A stretch of 64,000 bases of DNA, from NCBI GenBank assembly GCA_035440755.1, contig DAORND010000009.1, positions 1 to 64,000 on the forward strand, in the 5' to 3' direction. Source of the DNA: Aquimonas sp002352135 (lineage in GTDB: Bacteria > Pseudomonadota > Gammaproteobacteria > Xanthomonadales > Xanthomonadaceae). This document shows positions 1 through 7,823 of this stretch, in pieces; positions within the stretch are counted from its first letter, which is position 1, and every line of letters begins with the position of its first letter. Made by a program: the position numbers and the translations under genes. The notes beneath the pieces are model-generated. The model saw nothing but the letters and a program-made list of their open reading frames with translations. It searched no databases and was not told the DNA's origin.

Positions 1-464
1 GGATAGTGCAGATCGGCCACCCGCACGCCACGCCGCGCCACCTTGTCTTCATAGGCAGGTCCGATTCCGCGACCGGTGGTGCCGATGGCTTTTCCGCCCG
101 CCGCCTTTTCGCGCGCCTGATCCAGCGCGATGTGATACGGCATGATCAGCGGTGTCGCCGGACTGATCTTCAGCCGCGAGCGCACATCCAGGCCGGTCTC
201 TTCCAACTCGGCGATTTCCTTCTGCAAAGCAGCGGGCGACAGAACCACGCCGTTACCGATCATGCACAGCACACCAGGATGCAGAATGCCAGACGGAATC
301 AGATGTAGAACCGTCTTCTTGCCGCCAATGACCAGTGTATGTCCAGCGTTGTGTCCGCCCTGGAAGCGCACCACGCCACCGACACGCTCGGTCAGCAGAT
401 CGACGATCTTGCCTTTGCCTTCGTCGCCCCACTGTGCACCCAGAACCACCACTGACTGACCCAT
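1..464 (-). CDS. purA: adenylosuccinate synthetase, N-terminal part (runs off the window edge)
   Basis: PurA joins IMP and aspartate using GTP to make adenylosuccinate, the first committed step to AMP. The visible N-terminus has the family P-loop QWGDEGKGK at residues 11-19, followed by the IMP-binding stretch GGHNAGHT and a GRGIGPAYEDK motif near the edge. The start is the ATG at 464, with GGAG nine bases upstream. About 154 codons are present; the rest lies beyond position 1. The hflX-hflK-hflC-DUF2065-purA order is conserved in many gammaproteobacteria. Oddity: the first 34 bp of the gene plus its leader are tandemly repeated upstream, so this start is the third identical ribosome-binding site on any transcript coming from hflC. 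Identity is certain. Confidence 0.97.
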   Translation of the reverse strand, partial: MGQSVVVLGAQWGDEGKGKIVDLLTERVGGVVRFQGGHNAGHTLVIGGKKTVLHLIPSGILHPGVLCMIGNGVVLSPAALQKEIAELEETGLDVRSRLKISPATPLIMPYHIALDQAREKAAGGKAIGTTGRGIGPAYEDKVARRGVRVADLHY

Positions 465-590
465 GGTCCATCACTCCACTTAAGATTGAATTGAAAGCGC
501 CATCCCACCGTGGGACGACGTCGGTGACTAAGCTCGGCCATCCGGGCCTCGCCAAATCACCCTGCCCTCGGCTCCTGCCTCGGGCAAGAA

Positions 591-626
591 AGTGCTTTTG
601 ATGCGCTTCAACGCATCAAAAGCACT
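591..626. repeat. perfect 15-bp inverted repeat at repeat junction
   Basis: The arms AGTGCTTTTGATGCG (591-605) and its exact complement (612-626) flank a 6-base loop. The element sits precisely at the junction between unit 1 and unit 2 and matches neither purA nor the native upstream flank. There is no T-run, so it is not a standard intrinsic terminator, but in RNA it would form a strong hairpin. Confidence 0.85.
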
Positions 627-669
627 CTCTTCCCCACTGTGCACCCAGAACCACCACTGACTGACCCAT
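616..669 (-). pseudogene. truncated purA start copy (17-codon open frame)
   Basis: In repeat unit 2 the purA ribosome-binding site and ATG are intact. The frame reads the first 13 purA residues (MGQSVVVLGAQWG), then four foreign residues (RECF), and stops at TGA. It is either inert debris of the duplication or a translated leader peptide ahead of purA. No codon-level evidence separates the two. Confidence 0.7.
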
Positions 670-795
670 GGTCCATCACTCCACTTAAGATTGAATTGAA
701 AGCGCCATCCCACCGTGGGACGACGTCGGTGACTAAGCTCGGCCATCCGGGCCTCGCCAAATCACCCTGCCCTCGGCTCCTGCCTCGGGCAAGAA

Positions 796-831
796 AGTGC
801 TTTTGATGCGCTTCAACGCATCAAAAGCACT
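796..831. repeat. perfect 15-bp inverted repeat at second repeat junction
   Basis: Identical to the element at 591-626, offset by 205 bp, at the unit 2/unit 3 junction. The equivalent place at the outer end of unit 3 (after 1001) has no such hairpin. Confidence 0.85.
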
Positions 832-874
832 CTCTTCCCCACTGTGCGCCCAGAACCACTACTGACTGACCCAT
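821..874 (-). pseudogene. second truncated purA start copy (17-codon open frame)
   Basis: This has the same structure as the copy at 616-669 but lies in repeat unit 3. The nucleotide differences in the coding part (GTA for GTG, GGC for GGT) are synonymous, so the encoded 17-residue peptide is identical. That is compatible with descent from a real purA start or with weak constraint. Confidence 0.68.
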
Positions 875-1042
875 GGTCCATCACTCCACTTGAGATTGAA
901 TTGAAAGCGCCATCCCACCGTGGGACGACGTCGGCGACCAAGCCCGGCCATCCGGGCCTCGCCACATCACCTTGCCTTCGGCTCCTGCCTCGGGCAAGAA
1001 AATCCTCGCAAACACGAGCAAATTCGGCACGCAAAAACAACT

Positions 1043-1066
1043 AAAGCCGGGGCATGCCCCGGCTTT
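1043..1066. terminator. perfect 24-bp GC-rich palindrome, possible terminator
   Basis: A complete dyad with arms AAAGCCGGGGCA and its complement, centred between the DUF2065 gene and the purA repeats. It could end or attenuate transcription from hflC/DUF2065 before purA. The terminal TTT on either strand is short, so efficiency is uncertain. Confidence 0.5.
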
Positions 1067-1143
1067 GCGAAATTATCCTTGATTTGTCCGTCGATGTGCA
1101 GACCTTTGGTCAGCCTTCTGCTCGCCGGGGCATCAAACTGGAG

Positions 1144-1335
1144 TCAGACACCTCGGACCCAAAACAGACTGAGCAATCCGAACACAACAAAAATGCCGCC
1201 CACGCGCCTCACCATGCCGGATGGCAGGGCGATCACTTGGGCTGCGGCTCGCTTCCACGCATCCGGTGCGGCGAACAGGAACAGCCCTTCCAGCACCATC
1301 ACCAGACACAGCGCAGAACCCAAATCAGTCCACAT
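1144..1335 (-). CDS. DUF2065 (YjeT-like) small inner-membrane protein
   Basis: A 63-residue protein, predicted to have two transmembrane helices (about residues 6-22 and 43-60), separated by a short polar segment. It matches the DUF2065/YjeT family in length and in its place between hflC and purA. The start is the ATG at 1335, giving MWTDLGSAL; an in-frame TTG 12 bases upstream is possible but less likely. It lies 20 bp after hflC and is probably co-transcribed with it. Family function is not known to me. Confidence 0.85.
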   Translation of the reverse strand: MWTDLGSALCLVMVLEGLFLFAAPDAWKRAAAQVIALPSGMVRRVGGIFVVFGLLSLFWVRGV

Positions 1336-1355
1336 TCCGGGCCGCAAAGACGGGC

Positions 1356-2219
1356 TTAGCGCCCGCCTTCCTCGAAGAAGCGAAGGAACTCGCTGTCCTT
1401 GTCCAGCACCATCACGTTGTCGCCGTTGGCGAATGCACTGCGGTATGCCTCAAGACTGCGATAGAAGCTGTAGAAGTCCTTGTCCTTGCCAAAGGCCTCG
1501 GCAAACAGCGCTGCCGCTTGGGCATCGCCCTCACCGCGCAAGCGCTGAGCATCCCGTTCGGCTTCCGCCACCAGCACGACCCGCTGGCGATCCGCATCAG
1601 AGCGAATGGTCTCGGAAATTTCCTCGCCCTCCGCTCGCAATTGGTTCGCCACCTTTTTGCGTTCCGCACGCATACGTTGAAAAACCGAAGCAATTACCTC
1701 GCTGTCCTCGGGCAGATCAATCCGCTTGATGCGCACATCAACGACCTTGATGCCCAGATTCTGCAAGCGCAAGTTCGCCTGCTCGACAAATCGCTCTGCA
1801 AGAGTGCCGCGCTCGCCAGAAACCACATCCTGAAGTTTGCGCTGGGCAATTTCGTTGCGGATGACCTCGGTCACGATCGGACGCAGTCGCTGCATGGCCT
1901 GAGCCTCGATGCCGCCCGTCGCAGTGTAAAAGCTGCGAACGTTGTCGATCTGCCACTTCACGAAGAAATCGACATTGACGTCCTTCTTTTCAAACGTGAG
2001 GTAGCGTTCGGGCTGCGAGTCCAGACTGAGGATGCGGCGATCAAACGCCAACACCGTCTGCACCAACGGAACCTTGAAATGCAACCCCGGTCCGATATCG
2101 GTTTCTACCACGCGACCAAACTGGAAGCGGATGGCGACGTTGCTTTCGTCGACCTTGTAGAACGACCCGCTGCCGATCAGCAGTAGCAAGGCCAGGCCCA
2201 ACAGCAAAGATGGTTTCAT
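1356..2219 (-). CDS. hflC: HflC, FtsH protease modulator
   Basis: HflC is a stomatin/prohibitin (SPFH) family inner-membrane protein. With HflK it forms a large periplasmic-facing cage around the FtsH protease and tunes membrane protein turnover. The 287-residue product has one N-terminal membrane anchor (about residues 3-20), then the SPFH domain, then a coiled-coil segment rich in Ala, Glu and Arg (about 200-250). Its ATG overlaps the hflK stop by one base (TGATG), so the two are translationally coupled, as expected for subunits needed in equal amounts. Confidence 0.97.
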   Translation of the reverse strand: MKPSLLLGLALLLLIGSGSFYKVDESNVAIRFQFGRVVETDIGPGLHFKVPLVQTVLAFDRRILSLDSQPERYLTFEKKDVNVDFFVKWQIDNVRSFYTATGGIEAQAMQRLRPIVTEVIRNEIAQRKLQDVVSGERGTLAERFVEQANLRLQNLGIKVVDVRIKRIDLPEDSEVIASVFQRMRAERKKVANQLRAEGEEISETIRSDADRQRVVLVAEAERDAQRLRGEGDAQAAALFAEAFGKDKDFYSFYRSLEAYRSAFANGDNVMVLDKDSEFLRFFEEGGR

Positions 2220-3379
2220 CAGCGATTCTCCTCTCGTGATGTTCGGCCGGGGCGCGCATCCGGGCGCGCTCCACGCGTGACGTCACGCTCGACAGACGGG
2301 ACCGATGTCGTACCCGTCACGGGTGGCAATAGGGTCGGCATGGTCGAGCCGCCTGACGCACCGGGTGTGGTGCCGTTAAGTGGCAGATACAGCACATTGC
2401 CGCCATCACCGGCATAGACCTTGCGGTTGGTGCCCAACACGGTCTGCATGGTTTCCAGATAGAGGCGACGACGTGTCACCTCCGGTGCCTTGCGGTATTC
2501 GTCCAGCAACAAGGCGAAACGATCCGCCGAACCCTTCGCGCGGGTGATCGTCGACTCGCGGTAGCCCTCGGCCTCGGCACGAATTCGCGCGGCTTCACCG
2601 CGTGCTTCCGGAATGACTTTGCTCTCGTAGGCGCGCGCCTCGCTTTCGATGCGCTCCTTGTCCTCGCGGGCGCTGATCGCATCATCGAATGCCTGTCGCA
2701 CTTCCTGCGGTGGTCGCGCATTGGAAATATTCAAGACCGTCACCTGCAAACCGGTGCGGTACTCGTCCAGCGAGGTCTGCAGCAGGGCCTGCGCTTCGGC
2801 AGCCAGTCGCGCGCGCTCGCCGGTCAAAATGACATCCATGGTGCTGCCACCAATTACATCGCGAATGGCACCTTCCGCCGCCTGGCGCAGGGAATCGTCC
2901 GGGTCGCGCGAACCGAACATATAACGCTCTGGATCGCTGATCAGGTATTGCACCCCAAAGTCGATCTGCACGATGTTCTCGTCACGCGTCAACAATCGCA
3001 CCTGATCCGAGGCGCTGCGAACGTCGGTGACATTCAATTTGCGAACGGTCTCGATGGGACGGGGCCATTTGAAGTTCGGGCCTGGCGACATCAGACGTTC
3101 GACCTTGCCAAAGCGCATCACCACGCCGCGCTCGCGCTCATCGACCAGCACAACCGAGTCGAAAAGTGCCCACGCCACCACGGCCAGCAGGACGACCAGC
3201 GCCAAGCCACGCATGCCCGGATCGCTTTCGCCTGAGGAGGGACCGGATTCTCCACCTGAGCCGCCGAAGACGCGATTCAGGCTCCCCTTCAGCTTGTTCA
3301 GAAAGGCTTCGACGTCCGCCCCAGGGTCCTTGCCGTTCCAAGGATCCTTGTTTCCGCCGCCAGGTTGGTTCCAGGCCAT
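2219..3379 (-). CDS. hflK: HflK, FtsH protease modulator
   Basis: Partner of HflC in the HflKC-FtsH complex. The 386-residue protein has the typical Gly/Pro/Asn-rich cytoplasmic N-terminus (MAWNQPGGG), a single transmembrane segment near residues 55-75, an SPFH domain and a long helical region at about 230-300. The C-terminal tail from about 330 is Gly/Pro/Thr-rich and probably disordered, as in other HflK proteins. It lies 139 bp after hflX; that gap holds a small hairpin. Confidence 0.97.
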   Translation of the reverse strand: MAWNQPGGGNKDPWNGKDPGADVEAFLNKLKGSLNRVFGGSGGESGPSSGESDPGMRGLALVVLLAVVAWALFDSVVLVDERERGVVMRFGKVERLMSPGPNFKWPRPIETVRKLNVTDVRSASDQVRLLTRDENIVQIDFGVQYLISDPERYMFGSRDPDDSLRQAAEGAIRDVIGGSTMDVILTGERARLAAEAQALLQTSLDEYRTGLQVTVLNISNARPPQEVRQAFDDAISAREDKERIESEARAYESKVIPEARGEAARIRAEAEGYRESTITRAKGSADRFALLLDEYRKAPEVTRRRLYLETMQTVLGTNRKVYAGDGGNVLYLPLNGTTPGASGGSTMPTLLPPVTGTTSVPSVERDVTRGARPDARPGRTSREENR

Positions 3380-3409
3380 GTCTGCTCCAATTCACTATGT
3401 TTTGAATCC

Positions 3410-3430
3410 GACCCGCCATAGGGGCGGGTC
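3410..3430. repeat. 8-bp inverted repeat between hflX and hflK
   Basis: GACCCGCC at 3410-3417 pairs with GGCGGGTC at 3423-3430 around a 5-base loop. It lies in the hflX-hflK spacer, 31 bp upstream of the hflK start, with no T-run. It may attenuate or stabilise mRNA between the two genes, or be neutral. Confidence 0.4.
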
Positions 3431-3518
3431 CGAGTATTCGCTATGGGATCACGCACCCCGTTTTACAAGACGTGAAGGATAAGCCGCGCATCGCCGTGGG
3501 ATGCCCCGGCATGCCATT

Positions 3519-4841
3519 TCAGGACTCTTGCTCCCAGGGTTCCAGTTCACGCTTCAAATGCTCTGCCAAGGCAGATGCCATCCAAGCATCGTCCGCCGCC
3601 AATTTCTCGGCCTGCGCGCGCGACATATCCAGCCGCAGTGCCCAACCGCTATCGTCCACTTGCTCATCAAGCACGAACTTCCCTTCGTAAAGGCGTGCGC
3701 GCAGTCGCCCTGCGGCGGATGGCAGATGCAAATCCACCCGCAAGCGCGCCTCGGCAAACCGTTCGCCCACCGCGTCGCGCAGCACGTCAAGGCCGATATG
3801 ATCACGCGCCGACACCCAAACGCGCTCGGTTACGCCGCCATCAAGCCACTCCCGGCGCGATAGCGCGTTCTCAAGGCGATCCAGTTTGTTGAAAACTTCA
3901 ATCTGCGGGATGTCCGCCGCACCGATTTCAGCCAGCACCTCGTTGACCTGCACGATGCGGTCACGCACATTCGGGTCGGAGGCATCAATCACGTGCAGCA
4001 ACAAATCTGCCTCGCGAGCCTCCGACAAGGTGGACCGGAAGGCAGCAACCAGATCATGCGGCAAATCACGCACGAAACCGACCGTGTCTGAAAGCACGAT
4101 TTCGCCACACGCCAGACCACCTAGACGACGCACCGTCGGGTCCAGGGTGGCAAACAACTGGTCGGCGGCGTACGCCTCTGCGCCCGTCAGCGCATTGAAC
4201 AGCGTGGACTTCCCTGCATTGGTGTAGCCCACCAACGCCACACGTGGCAATTCGCTGCGCATGCGCGCGCGCCGGGCTTGATGGCGTTGCACTTCAACCT
4301 TGTCGAGTCGCCGACTGAGAATCTTGACGCGTTCCGCCAACAGGCGACGATCCGTTTCCAACTGGGTCTCGCCCGGGCCGCGCAAGCCGATCGAACCACC
4401 GCGCTGGCGCTCCAGATGCGTCCAGCCACGCACCAAGCGCGTGGCCATGTGCTTTAGCTGCGCGAGTTCCACCTGCAACTTGCCTTCAAACGAGCGCGCA
4501 CGCTGGGCAAAGATGTCGAGAATCAAGCCGGTCCGATCCACGACCCGGCGTTCCAGATGACGCTCAAGATTGCGCTCCTGAACTGGACTCAAGGTCTGAT
4601 TGACCAGGACAAGATCCGCCTCCAGCGCATCACACATCATGCGCGCCTCATCCGCCTTGCCACTGCCGATGTACAGAGACGGCGATGGCCGCTCCACGCG
4701 CGCAGTCAAGCTACCGATCACCGTCGCCCCCGCCGAGCGCGCCAGTTCGGCGAACTCCTCCAGCACGTCAGCATCATTCTGGCCAACGGCATAGGGCTGG
4801 ATCAGCAGGGCCTGTTCGCCACGCTTGGAACGCTCAAACAT
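3519..4841 (-). CDS. hflX: HflX ribosome-associated GTPase
   Basis: HflX binds the large ribosomal subunit and splits stalled ribosomes, notably under heat stress. The 440-residue protein has the N-terminal HflX domain, the family loop RGPGETQLE at about 154-162, and a G domain with G1 GYTNAGKS at 205-212, a DTVGF G3 motif and an NKLD G4 motif. The C-terminal extension of about 90 residues is typical. It sits 39 bp downstream of hfq, the usual order. Confidence 0.97.
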   Translation of the reverse strand: MFERSKRGEQALLIQPYAVGQNDADVLEEFAELARSAGATVIGSLTARVERPSPSLYIGSGKADEARMMCDALEADLVLVNQTLSPVQERNLERHLERRVVDRTGLILDIFAQRARSFEGKLQVELAQLKHMATRLVRGWTHLERQRGGSIGLRGPGETQLETDRRLLAERVKILSRRLDKVEVQRHQARRARMRSELPRVALVGYTNAGKSTLFNALTGAEAYAADQLFATLDPTVRRLGGLACGEIVLSDTVGFVRDLPHDLVAAFRSTLSEAREADLLLHVIDASDPNVRDRIVQVNEVLAEIGAADIPQIEVFNKLDRLENALSRREWLDGGVTERVWVSARDHIGLDVLRDAVGERFAEARLRVDLHLPSAAGRLRARLYEGKFVLDEQVDDSGWALRLDMSRAQAEKLAADDAWMASALAEHLKRELEPWEQES

Positions 4842-4880
4842 GCGTGTTCTCTAGCGCGACCAAGGCAGCAGATGGCTGCC

Positions 4881-5144
4881 TCAAACCTGGTCGCCCTCGT
4901 CTTCGTCACCCACGGTGCTGGTACCGCCGGGGCCGATTCGCACGTTGCGCGCGGGTACGACGGTTGAAATGGCGTGCTTGTAGACCATCTGCGAAACGGT
5001 GTTACGCAACAGCACCACAAACTGATCGAAAGACTCAATGGTGCCTTGGAGCTTGATGCCGTTGACCAGGTAGATCGAGACCGGAACGCGTTCACGACGC
5101 AGAGCGTTCAAAAATGGGTCTTGCAGAGATTGACCTTTCGACAT
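4881..5144 (-). CDS. hfq: Hfq RNA chaperone
   Basis: Hfq is a hexameric Sm-like protein that pairs small RNAs with mRNAs. The 87-residue product has the Sm1 region (residues 8-50) and the diagnostic Sm2 motif YKHAISTV at 55-62, followed by a short acidic tail. The start is the ATG at 5144, preceded by a near-perfect AAAGGAG Shine-Dalgarno; an upstream in-frame start at 5201 has no such site. In many relatives miaA lies directly upstream of hfq. Here it is absent and a DUF4126 gene takes its place, so hfq probably has its own promoter. Confidence 0.98.
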   Translation of the reverse strand: MSKGQSLQDPFLNALRRERVPVSIYLVNGIKLQGTIESFDQFVVLLRNTVSQMVYKHAISTVVPARNVRIGPGGTSTVGDEDEGDQV

Positions 5145-5275
5145 GGAAAGCTCCTTTGATAGGGATGTTTGGACGAATAAATGTTGCAGGGTGAAATTCA
5201 CCGCAGCCTGGGATGATCCATGCCGCCTTTCGTCGATTCGCCCAGTCGGGGCTTTTCGAGCAAAAGCCGCCGCAG

Positions 5276-5305
5276 TTTACATCGGTCGAGTGACCGATCA
5301 AGCAA
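5276..5305 (-). promoter_or_regulatory. candidate hfq promoter with operator-like dyad in the spacer
   Basis: On the minus strand TTGCTT (5305-5300) and TGTAAA (5281-5276) form a sigma-70-like pair 18 bp apart, about 130 bp before hfq. The spacer holds a perfect 7-bp inverted repeat, ATCGGTC-N4-GACCGAT (5281-5298), a typical place for a repressor site. The -10 box is weak and no regulator is known to me. Confidence 0.4.
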
Positions 5306-5341
5306 GACATCACTTTAGGATGAAGCCAGACCGCACGTGTA

Positions 5342-5917
5342 TCAGCCTGCCGATGTGTCTCGCGCTATGAAGTGACGTCGCGCCAGGAAGCGAATCACCC
5401 AGAACAGCAACACCAGCGCAAGGACAAACCCGACCACCGGCAGCAGGATCGCCAACAGGGTTGCTATCACTGCACCAAGCAACTCAGCGGTCGACACCAC
5501 GACGTTACCGAGACCTCCGGTCAAGCCACTCGACGCCGCGCGCATTGCCACGCTGCCCGTCTGTACGACACCACTGACACCGCCGCCCGTGATCGCCGCC
5601 AGCGACCATTGCATCACCGGTGACATGTCCCCCAACTGGGTGGCCGAGGCCAACGTTCCCGCGGCGATGGCCATCGGCGTTGCCACCGTGTCCAGAAGGT
5701 TGTCGACCCATGGCACGTAGTACGCTGCCACCTCAAGCACGGTCGCAGTGGCGAGTACGCTGAGTGCTGGCCACGTCGCGAGCCAGCTCAGCGAGGGTTC
5801 CAGCGTGAGGTGCCCACTCATGCCCGCCACCGACAAGCCCAACAGCGGCAGGAACACACGAAAGCCGCAGGCTGCGGCAAGACCCACCGCGATAATCGGC
5901 CCAATCCAGATATCCAT
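5342..5917 (-). CDS. DUF4126 family membrane protein
   Basis: A 191-residue integral membrane protein with a hydrophobic profile and glycine-rich loops (ITGGGVSGVVQTGS). It resembles the DUF4126 family; its function is unknown to me. The start is the ATG at 5917 (MDIWIGP), with GGAG ten bases upstream; a longer frame to 6112 adds a non-hydrophobic segment without family character. It ends 37 bp before the operator-like dyad upstream of hfq. Confidence 0.75.
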   Translation of the reverse strand: MDIWIGPIIAVGLAAACGFRVFLPLLGLSVAGMSGHLTLEPSLSWLATWPALSVLATATVLEVAAYYVPWVDNLLDTVATPMAIAAGTLASATQLGDMSPVMQWSLAAITGGGVSGVVQTGSVAMRAASSGLTGGLGNVVVSTAELLGAVIATLLAILLPVVGFVLALVLLFWVIRFLARRHFIARDTSAG

Positions 5918-6202
5918 CCGACAACTCCATTCCGAACGTGATGGGAAGGTGCAAACACCTATAGCCTGCGCGACAGAAACGATCGAGGAAAAAGTCGGCT
6001 TCTGCCGCGCAGGCTCCGAGATCAAACTACGAAGTAACGACGCTCCGCGCGACAACACCTTCTGAGCAACACAGCTCGCCGCTCGCCAACCATTCCAAGA
6101 AGAAATAAGCATGCCACGACTGGTCGTTTCTCATCGCCAGCGCTTGGTCCTAGGGTCGATGGCACTTCAGTTGCCAACCAATGCCCAGAACAGGAGTATG
6201 TC

Positions 6203-6802
6203 GTGAGTCAGATTCTCAACCAGGTTCTCAATGCCAATGCTCGTTACGCCGCTGACTTCGGCGCGAAGGCGGAACTCGCCCTTCCACCTGCACGGCGATT
6301 CGCAATCCTGACCTGCATGGATGCGCGCCTTGACCCGGCCAAGTACGCGGGACTTGCGGAGGGCGATGCGCATGTCATACGGAATGCGGGGGGTCGCGCC
6401 AGCGACGACGCGATTCGCTCACTGGTAATCTCCTACAAGTTGCTCGGGACTCGCGAGTGGTTCGTGATTCATCATACGGACTGCGGCATGGAGTTCTTCA
6501 CTGATGACGTCATGGGTGATCTGCTGGAAAGCAGCCTACAAACGGCCAAACTCACCCCTACTGGTTTCAAGGATGTCGGCCAAGGACCGGGCTCAAGCGC
6601 TGGCCGATTCGTCAAATGGCTAACCATCGCCGACCGCAACCGAAGTGTGATCGACGATGTCCGTCGCATACGGGAGCACCCACTTGTACCGGGCGATATT
6701 CCCATCTACGGCTACATCTACGATGTCCGGAGCGGCCGTCTTATCGAGGTTCCGGAAGCGACTGCAGTGGGTGCGCCAAACGTACAAGCGGCCGCAGTCT
6801 GA
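6203..6802 (+). CDS. beta-class carbonic anhydrase-like protein
   Basis: Beta carbonic anhydrases interconvert CO2 and bicarbonate with a zinc bound by Cys-His-Cys and an Asp-Arg dyad. All are visible in this 199-residue product: CMDAR at residues 38-42 (Cys38, Asp40, Arg42) and HTDC at 93-96 (His93, Cys96). The start is GTG at 6203 with AGGAG seven bases upstream; the nearby ATG at 6198 runs into a stop within three codons. The short C-terminus groups it with small bacterial beta enzymes. It stands alone between a DUF4126 gene and the convergent epmA. Confidence 0.88.
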   Translation: MSQILNQVLNANARYAADFGAKAELALPPARRFAILTCMDARLDPAKYAGLAEGDAHVIRNAGGRASDDAIRSLVISYKLLGTREWFVIHHTDCGMEFFTDDVMGDLLESSLQTAKLTPTGFKDVGQGPGSSAGRFVKWLTIADRNRSVIDDVRRIREHPLVPGDIPIYGYIYDVRSGRLIEVPEATAVGAPNVQAAAV

Positions 6803-6820
6803 CGCCGTCTATGCTACTCA

Positions 6821-6849
6821 GCGCGGGCCTGCTTCGATCAGGCCCGCGC
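6821..6849. terminator. bidirectional hairpin between convergent genes
   Basis: A perfect 11-bp stem, GCGCGGGCCTG with its complement, around a 7-base loop. It lies between the carbonic anhydrase stop and the epmA stop, overlapping the last codons of epmA. There is no clear U-run, but the position suits termination for both strands. Confidence 0.55.
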
Positions 6850-7821
6850 AAAGTCAAACGCCAGCACGTCGGCAATCTGGGCGCTACCCGTCATCGCCAT
6901 CAGTACGCGGTCCAACCCCACCGCAACTCCGGAACAGTCCGGCAAGCCCTTCTGCAGGGCCGCCAGCAAACCTTGATCGACCGGCAACTCTGGCAGTGAA
7001 CGTTGCTGACGGCGACGATTGTCGTTGCCGAATCGGGCGGCCTGTTCATCCGCGCGACTCAATTCGTGATAGCCGTTGGCGACTTCCCAACGCCCCCAGT
7101 AGGCCTCGAATCGCTTTGCAACGGCCCGCTCCCCTGAACCTTCGATACGCGCCAGCGCGCATTGGCTCGGCGGAAAATCGAACACGAACAGCAACTGATC
7201 CGACGGCAACTCGGGCTGGATCAAATGGGTCATCAGAAGATCCAACCAGTCGTCGCGCCCCAAGCCGTGCGGATCGATGCCGAAGCGCACCAACGGCGCT
7301 TGCAGCACGGGCAGCGAATCATGGCGCCAATCAATGCCCAGATGCTGCCGATACAGGTCGTCGTAGCTGAGCCGCCGTACGGCGAGCTGTTGGTCCACCA
7401 ACGCGGCCAAGCCCTGCAGCAGGTCAGCGACCTCACCCATCAGCCGCTCCAAACGCCAGCCCAGGCGATACCACTCCAGCATCGTGAATTCGGGATTGTG
7501 ACGACCACCCGCTTCGCCATCCCGAAACACCCGGCCGAGTTCATAGCAATCACCGACACCCGCAGCCAGCAAGCGCTTCAGCGCAAACTCCGGCGACGTG
7601 CGCAGATAGCGCGACCGCTCGCCGCCGTGAACCGGGCCAGAGAAACGGGTATGGAAGCTCTGGATGTTCGGCTCGGTGTTGGCACCCGCCGACAGGATCG
7701 GCGTCTCCACCTCCAATGCACCTGTGGCGGAAAAATGTGCTCGGACAGTGGCATTAACCTGCGCACGCAGACGCAATGCGGTCAGTGAGGCCGAGGGCTG
7801 CCAGTCAAGCGGCTTCGTCAT
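6838..7821 (-). CDS. epmA: EF-P--(R)-beta-lysine ligase
   Basis: EpmA (GenX/PoxA) is a class II lysyl-tRNA synthetase paralogue that attaches beta-lysine to elongation factor P, easing translation of polyproline. The 327-residue protein lacks the N-terminal anticodon-binding domain of LysS, as expected. It shows motif 2 (GRVFRDGEAGGRHNPEFTM) and motif 3 (GVAVGLDRVLM) near the C-terminus. Two ATGs are possible, at 7827 and 7821; GGAG sits only two bases from the first and eight from the second, so 7821 is preferred. The stop of the upstream pirin gene overlaps the first ATG, indicating coupling. The partners epmB and efp are not in this window. Confidence 0.93.
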   Translation of the reverse strand: MTKPLDWQPSASLTALRLRAQVNATVRAHFSATGALEVETPILSAGANTEPNIQSFHTRFSGPVHGGERSRYLRTSPEFALKRLLAAGVGDCYELGRVFRDGEAGGRHNPEFTMLEWYRLGWRLERLMGEVADLLQGLAALVDQQLAVRRLSYDDLYRQHLGIDWRHDSLPVLQAPLVRFGIDPHGLGRDDWLDLLMTHLIQPELPSDQLLFVFDFPPSQCALARIEGSGERAVAKRFEAYWGRWEVANGYHELSRADEQAARFGNDNRRRQQRSLPELPVDQGLLAALQKGLPDCSGVAVGLDRVLMAMTGSAQIADVLAFDFARA

Positions 7822-7823
7822 GT

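Larger units (their letters stand above)
431..1001. repeat. 205-bp tandem repeat, three copies (third truncated), covering the purA start
   Basis: Units begin at 431, 636 and 841, an exact 205-bp period. Each carries the first 34 bp of purA, its ATG, the ribosome-binding site and about 125 bp of leader. Units 1 and 2 look identical base for base. Unit 3 stops matching after 1001 and differs at about nine positions, so it is probably the oldest copy, still joined to the native upstream sequence. The leader part is rich in small dyads, for example TCCCAC-CG-TGGGA, and resembles a REP-type extragenic repeat. Copy number in a short-read assembly could be wrong, but the differences in unit 3 argue against a pure artefact. 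Confidence 0.93.

Noticed and set aside
427..1001. CRISPR array
   Set aside because: Units are 205 bp and contiguous with no unique spacers, and no cas genes are present.
920..2186. Long plus-strand open frames over hflC and the purA leader
   Set aside because: They lie antisense to hflC/DUF2065 and the repeat array, have no family character and arise from GC-rich codon bias.
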